The notes under the pieces: model-generated
What the model saw: the letters and a program-made list of their open reading frames with translations, nothing else
Told to the model about the DNA's origin: nothing
The model's database searches: none
From: an uncultured Eggerthellaceae bacterium
GTDB lineage: Bacteria; Actinomycetota; Coriobacteriia; Coriobacteriales; Eggerthellaceae
Direction of reading: 5' to 3'
Assembly (NCBI GenBank): GCA_903789375.1
Contig: CAIFEB010000022.1
Coordinates: forward strand, 1 to 36,812
Length of the DNA: 36,812 nucleotides
Translations under genes and position numbers: made by a program
Shown: positions 1 to 7,550 of the stretch, piece after piece
Layout: each line of letters opens with the position of its first letter
Position numbering within the stretch: the first letter of the stretch is position 1

Positions 1-530
1 GTCTGCGCCCGCGCCGCGAGCGCCGCGAGGCCGGCCGGGGTCGCGAGGTACGAAAGCGCTCCGCCGTCTGCGAGCACGGAGCACGCCGCCTGGGACAGCG
101 CCGCGTCCACAAGCGCCGGCGTTTCGGGATCGTCCGCGTCGAAGCCGGAGCCGATACTCACCGCGCACGGATGACCAGGGCGAACATGGGAAAGAGCTGC
201 GGGCTTCCACGCGGCGCGCGGCATCACAACGAGCGAGGGATGGTACAGGCGCACGAGCTGCACGGCCGACGGCGCCGTCACGACCTCGGTGTAGCCCGCG
301 CCCATGCGCTGCGAGGCGACGGCCGCCAGGCACGCGGCACCGGGATAGCGGTCGCTGCCCGCCACGAGCACAAGCTTGCCCCGCGTGAACTTGTTGGCGT
401 CGCGCGCCGGATGCGGGAGCAGCTCCGCGAGCTCATGCGGGCTCGCGATCACGCAGTCCGCGCGGTCGCACGCCGTCCGATACGCCGCCGAGCGCTTTCG
501 CGCCTGCGGTTTTCCGTTTCCCTGAGCCAT
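1..530 (-). CDS. nnrD: ADP-dependent NAD(P)H-hydrate dehydratase, partial (C-terminus beyond window)
   Basis: This is the N-terminal 176 codons of a gene read leftwards; no stop occurs before the window edge. The family repairs hydrated NADH/NADPH (NADHX) by ADP- or ATP-dependent dehydration and has a ribokinase-like fold. The recognisable block is residues 47-80, with NKFTRGKLVLVAGS, then YPGAACLAA and RMGAGYTEV, which match the start of the carbohydrate-kinase-like domain of YjeF C-terminal/NnrD proteins. There is no N-terminal epimerase (YjeF_N) domain, so this is a stand-alone dehydratase. The ATG at 530 lies 31 nt after the acpS stop, with a purine-rich GAAAGGA stretch upstream, so it is probably co-transcribed with acpS. 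Family assignment is good; the nucleotide-binding C-terminal half cannot be checked. Confidence 0.82.
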   Translation of the reverse strand, partial: MAQGNGKPQARKRSAAYRTACDRADCVIASPHELAELLPHPARDANKFTRGKLVLVAGSDRYPGAACLAAVASQRMGAGYTEVVTAPSAVQLVRLYHPSLVVMPRAAWKPAALSHVRPGHPCAVSIGSGFDADDPETPALVDAALSQAACSVLADGGALSYLATPAGLAALAARAQ

Positions 531-561
531 CGTGTCCCCCTGTCCTTTCCCGCGCCCGCGC

Positions 562-1299
562 CTACAGGTCGTCCAGGATGCCGCGCGTCTCCTTGAACTT
601 GCGCGCCAGCTCCTCTTTCGGGTCGACCCGCTCCTCGGTGGCGCGCACCGAGTCGTCCGTCACCGCGATGGCGATGGCGACGGCTTCGACATGCGTGTAC
701 GACAGCGACAGCGGCATTTCGCGAACACCCTGCTCATCGGCGATTTCCTTGGCGCGACCGCTCAGAACCAGCGTGGGCTTTCCGCCCGACGCGCGCTTGA
801 CCTCGATGTCGCGCACGCCGATGCCGTGCGAGAATCCGCAGCCGAGCGCCTTCACGACCGCCTCCTTGGCGGCGAACCGCAGCGCGTAGTGCACGGCCGG
901 CACCGCCGTGCCGTCGCAGTAGGCGCGCTCGTCGGGCGAGAAGACGCGCTCCGCGAACGTGGGCGAGCGCGTGAGCACCTGCTCCATGCGCTCGACCTCC
1001 ACGATGTCCACGCCCAGCCCGACCGCGCCCGACGAGAAGCCGATGGCCCCGTCGTCGCCGGTTTCGCCGGGATGCTCCTGGTCGTCGAGCGCCGACGCCG
1101 CGCGCGCGGCATCGAGCTCCGACGCATCGTCGGCCTCGGTGCCGTACAGCTCGCCGAGCGCTTCCCGGAGCGTGAGCTTCGCATCCCGCGCGACCTGGTT
1201 GGCGAACGCACCTGCCGTGGACGCGTTCTGCTCGGACGTGTTCGCAGCCGTTATCGACTGGTCTTCGTTGATCTGCGGATTGTCATCAGTCTGCGACAT
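562..1299 (-). CDS. acpS: Holo-[acyl-carrier-protein] synthase with an N-terminal extension
   Basis: AcpS transfers 4'-phosphopantetheine from CoA to the serine of apo-ACP, activating fatty acid synthesis. The catalytic core occupies about residues 92-217. GLGVDIVEVER carries the Mg-binding Asp98, and RFAAKEAVVKAL carries Glu146; both are signature motifs. The protein has 245 residues, whereas AcpS is usually about 120-130. The excess is an acidic, Ala/Asp-rich N-terminal tail of about 90 residues and a charged C-terminal tail of about 28 (KEELARKFKETRGILDDL). The ATG at 1299 is preceded by AAGGAG with a short 4-nt spacer, so the long N-terminus is probably really translated. It sits 134 nt downstream of glmS and 31 nt upstream of nnrD on the same strand. 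The role of the extension is unknown. Confidence 0.9.
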   Translation of the reverse strand: MSQTDDNPQINEDQSITAANTSEQNASTAGAFANQVARDAKLTLREALGELYGTEADDASELDAARAASALDDQEHPGETGDDGAIGFSSGAVGLGVDIVEVERMEQVLTRSPTFAERVFSPDERAYCDGTAVPAVHYALRFAAKEAVVKALGCGFSHGIGVRDIEVKRASGGKPTLVLSGRAKEIADEQGVREMPLSLSYTHVEAVAIAIAVTDDSVRATEERVDPKEELARKFKETRGILDDL

Positions 1300-1433
1300 A
1301 AATCTCCTTACGAGAGCGGGCGTTCATGTGCCGTGTCGGCATGTGCTCTTCGGATGCACGTCCGCTCCCGAAACAGTCCGCCAACCGTATCCAGCGGACC
1401 CGAAGAGGCGCCAAGCATACTGGCAGCTCCCCG

Positions 1434-3266
1434 CTATTCCACCGTCACCGATTTCGCCAGGTTGCGCGGCTGGTCCACGTCGCATCCGCGCAGCACGGCG
1501 ATCGAGCGCGCGAGAAGCTGCAGCGGCACGCTCGCCGTGATGGCCGAGAACGCGTCGCGCACCTTCGGGATGTAGATCACGTGGTCGGCGAACTGCTTGA
1601 TCTCCTCGTCGCCCTCGGTCGCTACGGCGACGATCTTCGCGCCGCGCGCCTTGCTCTCCTGCAGGTTGGAGATGACCTTGTCGTACGTCGGGCTCTTCGT
1701 GGCGATGGCAATGACGGGGAACCCTTCGTCGATGAGCGCGATCGGGCCGTGCTTCATCTCGCCGGCGGGGTACGCCTCGGCGTGCAGATAGCTGATCTCC
1801 TTCAGCTTGAGCGCGCCCTCGCGGGCGATCGCCGCGCCCATGCCGCGCCCGATGAACAGCGCGCTCGACGCGTCCTTGCACGCGCGCGCCGCCTCCTCGA
1901 TCGAATCGCCGTCGCGCGCCAGAATCTCTTCCACCTGCTCGGCGGTGTCGGCCAGCTCGCCGAACAGAAGACGCACCTGGTTCATGCGCAGCTTGCCTTT
2001 GACCTGCGCTAACAGAAGCGCAAGCAGCGTCAGGCTGACGATCTGGCCCAAAAACGACTTCGTCGACGCCACGGCGATCTCCTTGTTCGCCTTGGTGTAG
2101 ATGACGCCGTCGGACTCGCGCGCCACGGGGCTGCCGAGCACGTTGGTGATGCCGAACACGCGCGCGCCTTTGACGCGGGCGTCGCGGATGGCTGCCAGGG
2201 TGTCGGCCGTCTCGCCGGACTGCGACACGGCAACGACCAGCGTCGTCGGGGTGATGATGGGGTTGCGGTAGCGGAACTCGCTCGCGACCTCCACCTCCGT
2301 GGGGATGCGCGCCCAGCCTTCGATGAGCTCCTTGGCCACAAGCCCGGCGTGGTAGCTCGTGCCGCACGCGATGATGTACACGCGGTCGACCAGGTTGAGC
2401 TCTTCGGGCGTCATGTCCAGCTCGTCGATCTCGAGCGCGCCGTTGACCAGGCGCCCAGCCAGCGTGTCGCGGATGACGCGCGGCTGCTCGTGGATCTCCT
2501 TCAGCATGAAGTCGGGGTAGCCGCCCTTCTCCGCCACGTCCATGTCCCAGGTGACGTGCGTGACCTTGGGCTGGCAGGGTGCGCCCTGCGCGTCGAAATA
2601 CGACACGCCCACGGGTGTGAGCTTGGCGAACTGACCGTCCTCCAACACGACGACGTCGCGCGTGGCGTCGATCATGGCGATGGCGTCCGATGCGACATAG
2701 GCCCCGTCGGCCGCGGCGCCCACGATGATCGGCGAGTCGTGGCGCGTGGCGATGATGACGCCGGGCTCGTCCTCGCACACGACGGCGAAGCCGTACGAGC
2801 CCACAATCTGCTCGGACGCGATGCGCACGGACGTGAGCAGGTCGTGCGTCTCGCGGTAGGCCTCTTCGACCAGGTGCGCCATGACCTCGGAGTCGGTCTG
2901 GCTGGCAAAGGTGTGACCGCGCGCCTCGAGCTCGTCGCGCAGGTCGGCGAAGTTCTCGATGATGCCGTTGTGCACCACGGCGATCTTGCCGTCGCAGGAG
3001 ACGTGCGGATGCGCGTTCGCCTCGCTCGGGCGGCCGTGGGTTGCCCAGCGCGTGTGGCCGATGCCGCACGTGCCGGCGAGGTCGAAATGGGAAACGGTGT
3101 GCTCGAGGCTTTCCACCTTGCCCTTGCGGCGAACGACCTGCAGGCCCGAATCCTCTTCAACGGCGATGCCCGCGGAGTCGTACCCGCGGTATTCCATCCG
3201 CTTCAGGCCCTCGATGAGCACCTGAGCAGCCGATTTGACACCCGTGTAACCAACGATACCGCACAT
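1434..3266 (-). CDS. glmS: Glutamine--fructose-6-phosphate aminotransferase (isomerizing)
   Basis: GlmS makes glucosamine-6-phosphate from fructose-6-phosphate and glutamine, the first step towards UDP-GlcNAc and peptidoglycan. The 610-residue length is normal for the family. The N-terminus MCGIVGYTG provides Cys2, the nucleophile of the class II glutaminase domain. HTRWATHG and the HNGIIENF motif follow. Two SIS domains bind the sugar phosphate, with CGTSYHAG, SQSGETADT and STKSFLGQ visible. The C-terminus NLAKSVTVE is the invariant tail of the isomerase site. The ATG at 3266 is chosen because it gives Cys2 and has AAGGAGG eight nt upstream. An open frame continues further upstream but lacks homology. 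It heads a minus-strand group with acpS and nnrD and is divergent from a PadR regulator. No glmS ribozyme was recognised in the leader. Confidence 0.97.
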   Translation of the reverse strand: MCGIVGYTGVKSAAQVLIEGLKRMEYRGYDSAGIAVEEDSGLQVVRRKGKVESLEHTVSHFDLAGTCGIGHTRWATHGRPSEANAHPHVSCDGKIAVVHNGIIENFADLRDELEARGHTFASQTDSEVMAHLVEEAYRETHDLLTSVRIASEQIVGSYGFAVVCEDEPGVIIATRHDSPIIVGAAADGAYVASDAIAMIDATRDVVVLEDGQFAKLTPVGVSYFDAQGAPCQPKVTHVTWDMDVAEKGGYPDFMLKEIHEQPRVIRDTLAGRLVNGALEIDELDMTPEELNLVDRVYIIACGTSYHAGLVAKELIEGWARIPTEVEVASEFRYRNPIITPTTLVVAVSQSGETADTLAAIRDARVKGARVFGITNVLGSPVARESDGVIYTKANKEIAVASTKSFLGQIVSLTLLALLLAQVKGKLRMNQVRLLFGELADTAEQVEEILARDGDSIEEAARACKDASSALFIGRGMGAAIAREGALKLKEISYLHAEAYPAGEMKHGPIALIDEGFPVIAIATKSPTYDKVISNLQESKARGAKIVAVATEGDEEIKQFADHVIYIPKVRDAFSAITASVPLQLLARSIAVLRGCDVDQPRNLAKSVTVE

Positions 3267-3463
3267 GGGGCGATCCTCCTTCGACGGTGGAAGCGGCCTG
3301 TGCGCTGGCCGAGAGCGCACGGGAAGCTGCTCGACGGCAGGCCGCATGATGCATCGATTATAAGCGAGCGCGCACGCGGGGCCGCCGCGCCCTCGTCGTG
3401 GCGCGAAAAAACCAGCCGCCCTCGGTCCCCGGCGCTCGCTTTCGCCATCCTGTTCAGTTTGAT

Positions 3464-3506
3464 AGTATTTGCAGCGTGCAAATACTGCGGCCGTGATAGT
3501 ATTCAC
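3464..3506. promoter_or_regulatory. Palindromic operator-like site between glmS and padR
   Basis: A perfect inverted repeat with 10-bp arms and a 3-bp spacer lies at 3464-3486 (AGTATTTGCA, GCG, then its complement). The box GATAGTATT at 3461 recurs at 3495 inside a weaker dyad, GTGA...TCAC, at 3493-3506. The site is in the AT-rich gap between the divergent glmS and padR starts. PadR proteins commonly autoregulate by binding such dyads, so this is a plausible PadR operator; it could also serve glmS. No convincing -35/-10 pair was identified. Confidence 0.55.
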
Positions 3507-3579
3507 AGACAATATCGTTCGCCGGCGCTGTGATGAGCCCCAACCGCGTCGGCCCGCCCCAGAGAGGAAGCCCTTGCCC

Positions 3580-4011
3580 ATGTGGTCTGCGTGCCATCCG
3601 AAATCCGATAAAGAGCTGGAAGTCTGCGCGACGCTCGGCAAGTCGCTGAACCGCCTGTCGCAGCCGACCATCCTGACGCTGCTCGCCCGCTCCAACAAGC
3701 CCCTGCACGGCTACGTCATCGTGCAGCAGGCGGCGAACTCCCCGATGTTCGGCGGCAAGAAGCCCGACGCCACCGGCATCTACCGCGCGCTCAAGCGCAT
3801 GGAGGAAAGCGGGCTGGTGTCCTCGCATTGGGAGATGCCCGAAGAGGGCTCGGCCAAGCGCATGTTCGAGCTGACCGACAAGGGCCGCGCGTGCCTGCGC
3901 CGCTGGATCGACGCGCTCGCCTGCTACGAGCTGACCATCGAGGAGCTGCGCGCCGACGCGTCCGACGCGCTCGGCATCGAGGTGCCCGACACGCCCATCT
4001 GCGCGCACTAG
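3580..4011 (+). CDS. PadR-family transcriptional regulator
   Basis: A winged-helix regulator of 143 residues. The PadR domain spans about residues 25-105: LSQPTILTLLARSNKPLHGYVIVQQ (helices 1-2), the recognition segment GIYRALKRMEESGLVSS, then the wing and FELTDKGRACLRRW. The family represses genes for phenolic-acid detoxification, multidrug export or other stress functions. The ATG at 3580 is preferred because GAGAGGAAG lies nine nt upstream; a TTG at 3574 is too close to that site. It is divergent from glmS and convergent with a DHA2 exporter. PadR regulators are often near the exporter they control, but here a terminator separates the two and the ligand cannot be read from the sequence. 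The Cys-containing N-terminus (WSACHPKSDKELEVCATL) precedes the domain. Confidence 0.9.
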   Translation: MWSACHPKSDKELEVCATLGKSLNRLSQPTILTLLARSNKPLHGYVIVQQAANSPMFGGKKPDATGIYRALKRMEESGLVSSHWEMPEEGSAKRMFELTDKGRACLRRWIDALACYELTIEELRADASDALGIEVPDTPICAH

Positions 4012-4056
4012 AACCGCGTCCGCTGCGCGAAGTGCGCGGCACAGCGACAATTCAAG

Positions 4057-4097
4057 AAGCCCCGCCTTGACCGACCGACCGGGCAAGGCGGGGCTTT
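4057..4097. terminator. Bidirectional Rho-independent terminator between padR and the MFS exporter
   Basis: Perfect 13-bp arms AAGCCCCGCCTTG (4057-4069) and its complement (4084-4096) enclose a 14-nt loop made mostly of CCGA repeats. Short T and A tracts flank the stem on both sides, which suits termination of the converging padR and MFS transcripts. Confidence 0.85.
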
Positions 4098-4128
4098 CGC
4101 GATGGCTGCCGATGCGCGGGGCGGCCGC

Positions 4129-4194
4129 AGCCACCAGCCAGCTGTCCGCTACGCTGCCGGCTATAGCCACCAGCCAGCTGCTCGCTACGCCGCC
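4129..4194. repeat. Imperfect 36-bp tandem duplication over the MFS stop codon
   Basis: The block AGCCACCAGCCAGCTG followed by xxCGCTACGCxGCC occurs at 4129-4158 and again at 4165-4194, with a period of 36 bp and two or three mismatches. The second copy contains the stop codon of the exporter gene (4185-4187), so the first copy is an untranslated duplicate of the gene's 3' end. Confidence 0.75.
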
Positions 4195-5846
4195 GACCGC
4201 TTGCGCTTGAGCGGCTTCACCACCACGAGCACGATTACGAGCGTGGACAGGGCAAACGCCACCTGGATGCCGAAGCTTGCGTTGAGGCCCACCACCGACA
4301 GCCCCTCCGAAGCGTGCTCGGCCATCGGGTCGAGCTGCTGCGTGGCAGCCGTCATCGTGGCCACGAGCACGCTCGATCCGAGCGATCCGCCGATCTGGCG
4401 CAGCGAGTTGACGATGGCCGTGCCGTGCGCCACGTCACCGCCCGAGAGCTTCTCGAGCGCGTACGTCGTCATCGGCATCATCAAAAACGCGAGGCCGATC
4501 ATGCGTACGCAGTACACGGCCCCGATGAGCGCAATCGGCGTGGACCCGTTGAACACGGTGAATCCGAACGACCCCACCGCCAAGCACGACAGGCCGATGG
4601 TGGCGCTCACGCGCATGCCGTGGTGGTCGTAGAAGCTGCCGACGACCGGGCTCGCGAACGCCATGAGCAGCGACCCCGGCAGAAGGATGAGGCCCGATTC
4701 GAGCGCCGAGAGGCCGTGCAGCTCCTGCATGTACAGCGGCAGCTGCACCGTGCCCGTCACCATGGCAATCTGCGCAAGGGCGGTCAGAAGCACGCCGAAC
4801 AGCACGTGCTTGCCATGGAACAGCGACAGCTTGAGCACCGGATGGTCGATGTGCAGCTGCCGGTAGCAGAATACGAACAAAAGCACGACGCCCAGGAAAT
4901 CGCAGGTGTAGCTGTACCACTCGTAGAGGCCCTGCTGCTCGGTCAGCGTGACGCCGAGCATCATGATGATGAGGCCGGGGATGTACAGCAGGCACGATTT
5001 GACGTCGAGAACCTGGCGCGTGTGCTCGCCGAAGTTGCACACGAACAGAAACGACACAAGCAAAGCGATGGCCGAAAGCGACCCCAGGATGAGGAAGATG
5101 GTCCGCCATCCCCAGAGCTGGACGATGGCGCCAGAGAACACCGGGCCGATGACCGGGGCGAACCCAATGACCATGCCGACCAGGCCCAACGCAAAGCCAT
5201 GGCGCTCTTTGGGGTACACCGTCACCGCAACGTTCTGGATAAGCGGCAGCATGATGCCATTGCCGCCCGCCTGCAGAAACCGCGCCGCCAGGAGAACCGG
5301 GTAGTTGGGCGCGAGCAGCGCGAGCACCGACCCCACGACGAAGAAGCTGAGCGATGCGAGGAAGAGCTTGCGCGAGTCGAAACCGTTGATGAGGAACGCC
5401 GTGAGCACCGACAGGATGCCGAGCACATATATGTAACCGGTCGTGAGCAGCTGCGCGAGCGTGGCGTCGACCGAGAAGTCGAGCATGATGGACGGCAACG
5501 CGGCCGACAGCATGCTCTGCGCCGCGCAGGTGACGAACGACGCTGCCAGCATGACGAACAGGACGGCGCGCCCCGAGATGCGGATGGGCAGAGGCGCCCG
5601 ATGCGCGGCGCGCGAAGGTGCGTCAGGCTGAGCGGGATCGTCGGGTTCGCCAGGCTGGGCAGACGGTGCGGACATGCCCGTCTGCGCGGACGCGCTGAAT
5701 GCGCCCGCCTGCTCGCGCGCGCCAGGCTGCGCGGCCGGGCCCGCTTGCGTCGGCGCCGCGACCTGAGCAGGGCTTGCGTCCCGTCCCCGCTGCTCGGGCT
5801 GTTTTGACTGGTCGTCCATCGCTTCGTCGGTCGTCTGCAAAGCCAC
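4185..5846 (-). CDS. MFS drug-efflux permease, DHA2 (EmrB/QacA) type
   Basis: An integral membrane proton antiporter of 553 residues that probably exports drugs or toxic organics. After a hydrophilic, Ala/Gln/Pro-rich cytoplasmic N-terminus of about 90 residues, many hydrophobic helices follow, starting at AVLFVMLAASFVTCAAQSML. DHA2 proteins typically have 14. The motif NGFDSRKLFL lies between helices 2 and 3. RFLQAGGNGIMLPLIQNV and the antiporter motif C region GFAPVIGPVFSGAIVQLWGW are clear. The C-terminus is basic (KPLKRKRSAA). GTG at 5846 is chosen because AGGAGAGGAAG lies about 10 nt upstream; an ATG at 5819 has no ribosome-binding site. It is convergent with padR and divergent from luxS. 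The substrate cannot be predicted. A tandem duplication covers its stop codon. Confidence 0.88.
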   Translation of the reverse strand: MALQTTDEAMDDQSKQPEQRGRDASPAQVAAPTQAGPAAQPGAREQAGAFSASAQTGMSAPSAQPGEPDDPAQPDAPSRAAHRAPLPIRISGRAVLFVMLAASFVTCAAQSMLSAALPSIMLDFSVDATLAQLLTTGYIYVLGILSVLTAFLINGFDSRKLFLASLSFFVVGSVLALLAPNYPVLLAARFLQAGGNGIMLPLIQNVAVTVYPKERHGFALGLVGMVIGFAPVIGPVFSGAIVQLWGWRTIFLILGSLSAIALLVSFLFVCNFGEHTRQVLDVKSCLLYIPGLIIMMLGVTLTEQQGLYEWYSYTCDFLGVVLLFVFCYRQLHIDHPVLKLSLFHGKHVLFGVLLTALAQIAMVTGTVQLPLYMQELHGLSALESGLILLPGSLLMAFASPVVGSFYDHHGMRVSATIGLSCLAVGSFGFTVFNGSTPIALIGAVYCVRMIGLAFLMMPMTTYALEKLSGGDVAHGTAIVNSLRQIGGSLGSSVLVATMTAATQQLDPMAEHASEGLSVVGLNASFGIQVAFALSTLVIVLVVVKPLKRKRSAA

Positions 5847-5916
5847 GGGGAAATCGCTTCCTCTCCTGCGCGTCTTGTGCCGCGTCGTCGGCGTTCGTAT
5901 CGTTCGGTATCTTTCG

Positions 5917-5992
5917 AGTATACAACCCGCCCTGCGCGCGACCGGCGCGCGCGACCGGTCATCATGCCGTTCCCGTCCCTATCGTCTATACT
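5917..5992. promoter_or_regulatory. Divergent -10 elements for the MFS exporter and luxS
   Basis: The 180-bp gap holds TATACT on the minus strand (5922-5917) facing the exporter and TATACT on the plus strand (5987-5992) about 35 nt before the luxS start. Each matches TATAAT at five of six bases. Recognisable -35 boxes are lacking in both cases, so the assignments rest on the -10 alone. Confidence 0.4.
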
Positions 5993-6026
5993 GGCAAGTC
6001 CACACACATCTCCTCAGGAGGAAACC

Positions 6027-6512
6027 ATGGAGAAAATCGCCAGCTTCACCATCAACCACCTCAAGCTCGAGCCGGGCGTGTACGTCTCGCGCGTCGACGC
6101 CGACCCCGCGACGGGCGGCGTCGTCACCACGTTCGACCTGCGCATGACCGCGCCCAACCGCGAGCCCGTCATCGACACCGCCGCCGTCCACACCATCGAG
6201 CATCTGGGCGCCACCTACCTGCGCAACCAGGCCGACTGGGCCGACCGCGTGCTGTACTTCGGCCCGATGGGCTGCCGCACCGGCTTCTACTTGCTGCTTT
6301 TCGGCGAATACCAGCCGAGCGACATCGCCGACCTCGTGCGCGGCATGTACCGGTTCATCGCCGCGTTCGAAGGCGAGGTGCCCGGCGCCGCGCCGCGCGA
6401 CTGCGGCAACTGGCACGACTCCGACCTGCCGATGGCGCGCTGGTGGGCCAAGCGCTACCTGGACAACACGCTCGCCGACCTCGACGAGCAGCACACCGTC
6501 TACCCGGCGTAA
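6027..6512 (+). CDS. luxS: S-ribosylhomocysteine lyase (AI-2 synthase)
   Basis: LuxS cleaves S-ribosylhomocysteine to homocysteine and DPD, which cyclises to the autoinducer AI-2. The 161-residue length is typical. Metal ligands His55 and His59 are in HTIEHLGATYLRN with Glu58 between them, and Cys126 in RDCGNW is the third ligand. Cys83 in GPMGCRTGFYLL is the catalytic cysteine. The segment DLPMARWWAKRYL near the C-terminus is also conserved. The ATG at 6027 has AGGAGG five nt upstream. The next gene, mtnN, encodes the preceding step of the same pathway and starts 43 nt later, so they form a two-gene operon closed by a terminator. The sequence supports methyl-cycle detoxification; a signalling role is not shown. 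Confidence 0.97.
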   Translation: MEKIASFTINHLKLEPGVYVSRVDADPATGGVVTTFDLRMTAPNREPVIDTAAVHTIEHLGATYLRNQADWADRVLYFGPMGCRTGFYLLLFGEYQPSDIADLVRGMYRFIAAFEGEVPGAAPRDCGNWHDSDLPMARWWAKRYLDNTLADLDEQHTVYPA

Positions 6513-6555
6513 AGCGCAGGCACCCGTTCGGAAGCTCGGAAGCGAGGGAGCGCTC

Positions 6556-7254
6556 ATGAAGATCGGCGTCATCGCCGCAATGGACAACGAGGCGGCCTAC
6601 CTGAAGGGCCGCTTGGAGAACGCGCACGAGAGCAGCATCGCCGGCGCAACGTTCGCCGAGGGCACGCTCGAAGGCATCCCCGCCGTCGTGGCGCGCAGCG
6701 GCGTGGGCAAGGTCAACGCAGCGCTGTGCGTGCAGCTGCTCGTCGACCGCTTCGCCGTCACGCACGTGGTGAACACGGGCGTCGCGGGCTCGCTCGACGC
6801 GCGCATCGACATTGGCGACCTGGTGGTGTCCACCGACGCCGTGCAGCACGACATGGACGTCACCTACCTGGGATACGAGCCCGGCCAGGTGCCGCAGATG
6901 GACCAGTTCTCGTTCGCGGCCGATGCCGACCTGCGCGCGCGCATCGTGCAGGCGGCAGCCGCCATGGCGCCCGAGATCGGCGTGTACGAGGGACGTGTCG
7001 CCTCGGGCGACCGCTTCATCTGCGAAGACGCCGACAAGCAGCTCATCGCGTCGCGCTTCGGCGCGCTCTGCTGCGAGATGGAGGGCGCCGCCATCGCCCA
7101 GGCGTGCGTGCTCAACGGCGTGCCGTTCGTCATCGTGCGCGCCATCTCGGACAAGGCCGACGGCTCGCAGACCGAGCTGTACCAGGAGTTCGAGGACAAA
7201 GCAGCCGAGCACTGCGCCCATATCGTCGAACGCGTGTTCAGCGACCTGCGGTAA
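6556..7254 (+). CDS. mtnN: 5'-methylthioadenosine/S-adenosylhomocysteine nucleosidase
   Basis: This enzyme removes adenine from methylthioadenosine and S-adenosylhomocysteine; with SAH it yields S-ribosylhomocysteine, the LuxS substrate. The 232-residue protein shows the full family signature: IGVIAAMDNE with Glu12, SGVGKVNAA, VVNTGVAGSLD, ASGDRFI, CEMEGAAIAQ with the ribose-binding Glu, and RAISDKAD with the catalytic Asp. The ATG at 6556 has GAGGGAG five nt upstream. It follows luxS by 43 nt and is followed by a strong terminator, so the pair forms a complete SAH-recycling operon. Identity is near certain; the balance between MTA and SAH substrates cannot be told from the sequence. Confidence 0.96.
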   Translation: MKIGVIAAMDNEAAYLKGRLENAHESSIAGATFAEGTLEGIPAVVARSGVGKVNAALCVQLLVDRFAVTHVVNTGVAGSLDARIDIGDLVVSTDAVQHDMDVTYLGYEPGQVPQMDQFSFAADADLRARIVQAAAAMAPEIGVYEGRVASGDRFICEDADKQLIASRFGALCCEMEGAAIAQACVLNGVPFVIVRAISDKADGSQTELYQEFEDKAAEHCAHIVERVFSDLR

Positions 7255-7308
7255 GACCGAACGCCGACAGACAGAGCCGCCCGGCGCAACTGCCAGGCAC
7301 CATGCCTT

Positions 7309-7351
7309 CGAAAGGCGCCCTGCGAACCTCTCGTTTGCGGGGCGCCTTTCG
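7309..7351 (+). terminator. Terminator after luxS-mtnN
   Basis: Twelve-bp perfect arms CGAAAGGCGCCC (7309-7320) and GGGCGCCTTTCG (7340-7351), with further pairing of the inner bases (TGCGAAC with GTTTGCG). The stem ends in CTTTCG; the T tract is short. Confidence 0.8.
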
Positions 7352-7550
7352 TTATGATGTGCACGACGGACGCACGAGAGCCAATCGCGCGCAACCCGTG
7401 CGCACACCTGCCGCACATGCGCCCGCGCACGCATCGCCGGCGCCCTGTTCTCTTTGTCCTCCTTCGCACGAGCACGGACGTGCGGCGCGGGGCGTCATGT
7501 TAGGATTGCCCCACTGACCAAACCATCGCGCATCGAAGGATCGTGCTGCC
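7352..7550 (+). promoter_or_regulatory. Intergenic region with a putative extended -10 before the YD-repeat gene
   Basis: About 200 bp without a gene. ATGTTAGGAT at 7497-7506 contains TGn followed by TAGGAT, an extended -10 pattern, 45 nt before the ATG at 7551. A second -10-like TATGAT lies at 7353-7358. No matching -35 was found for either. Nothing else was recognised. Confidence 0.3.

Noticed and set aside
3267..3463. glmS ribozyme upstream of glmS
   Set aside because: No matching fold or conserved core was recognised, and this element is mainly known from Firmicutes-type leaders.
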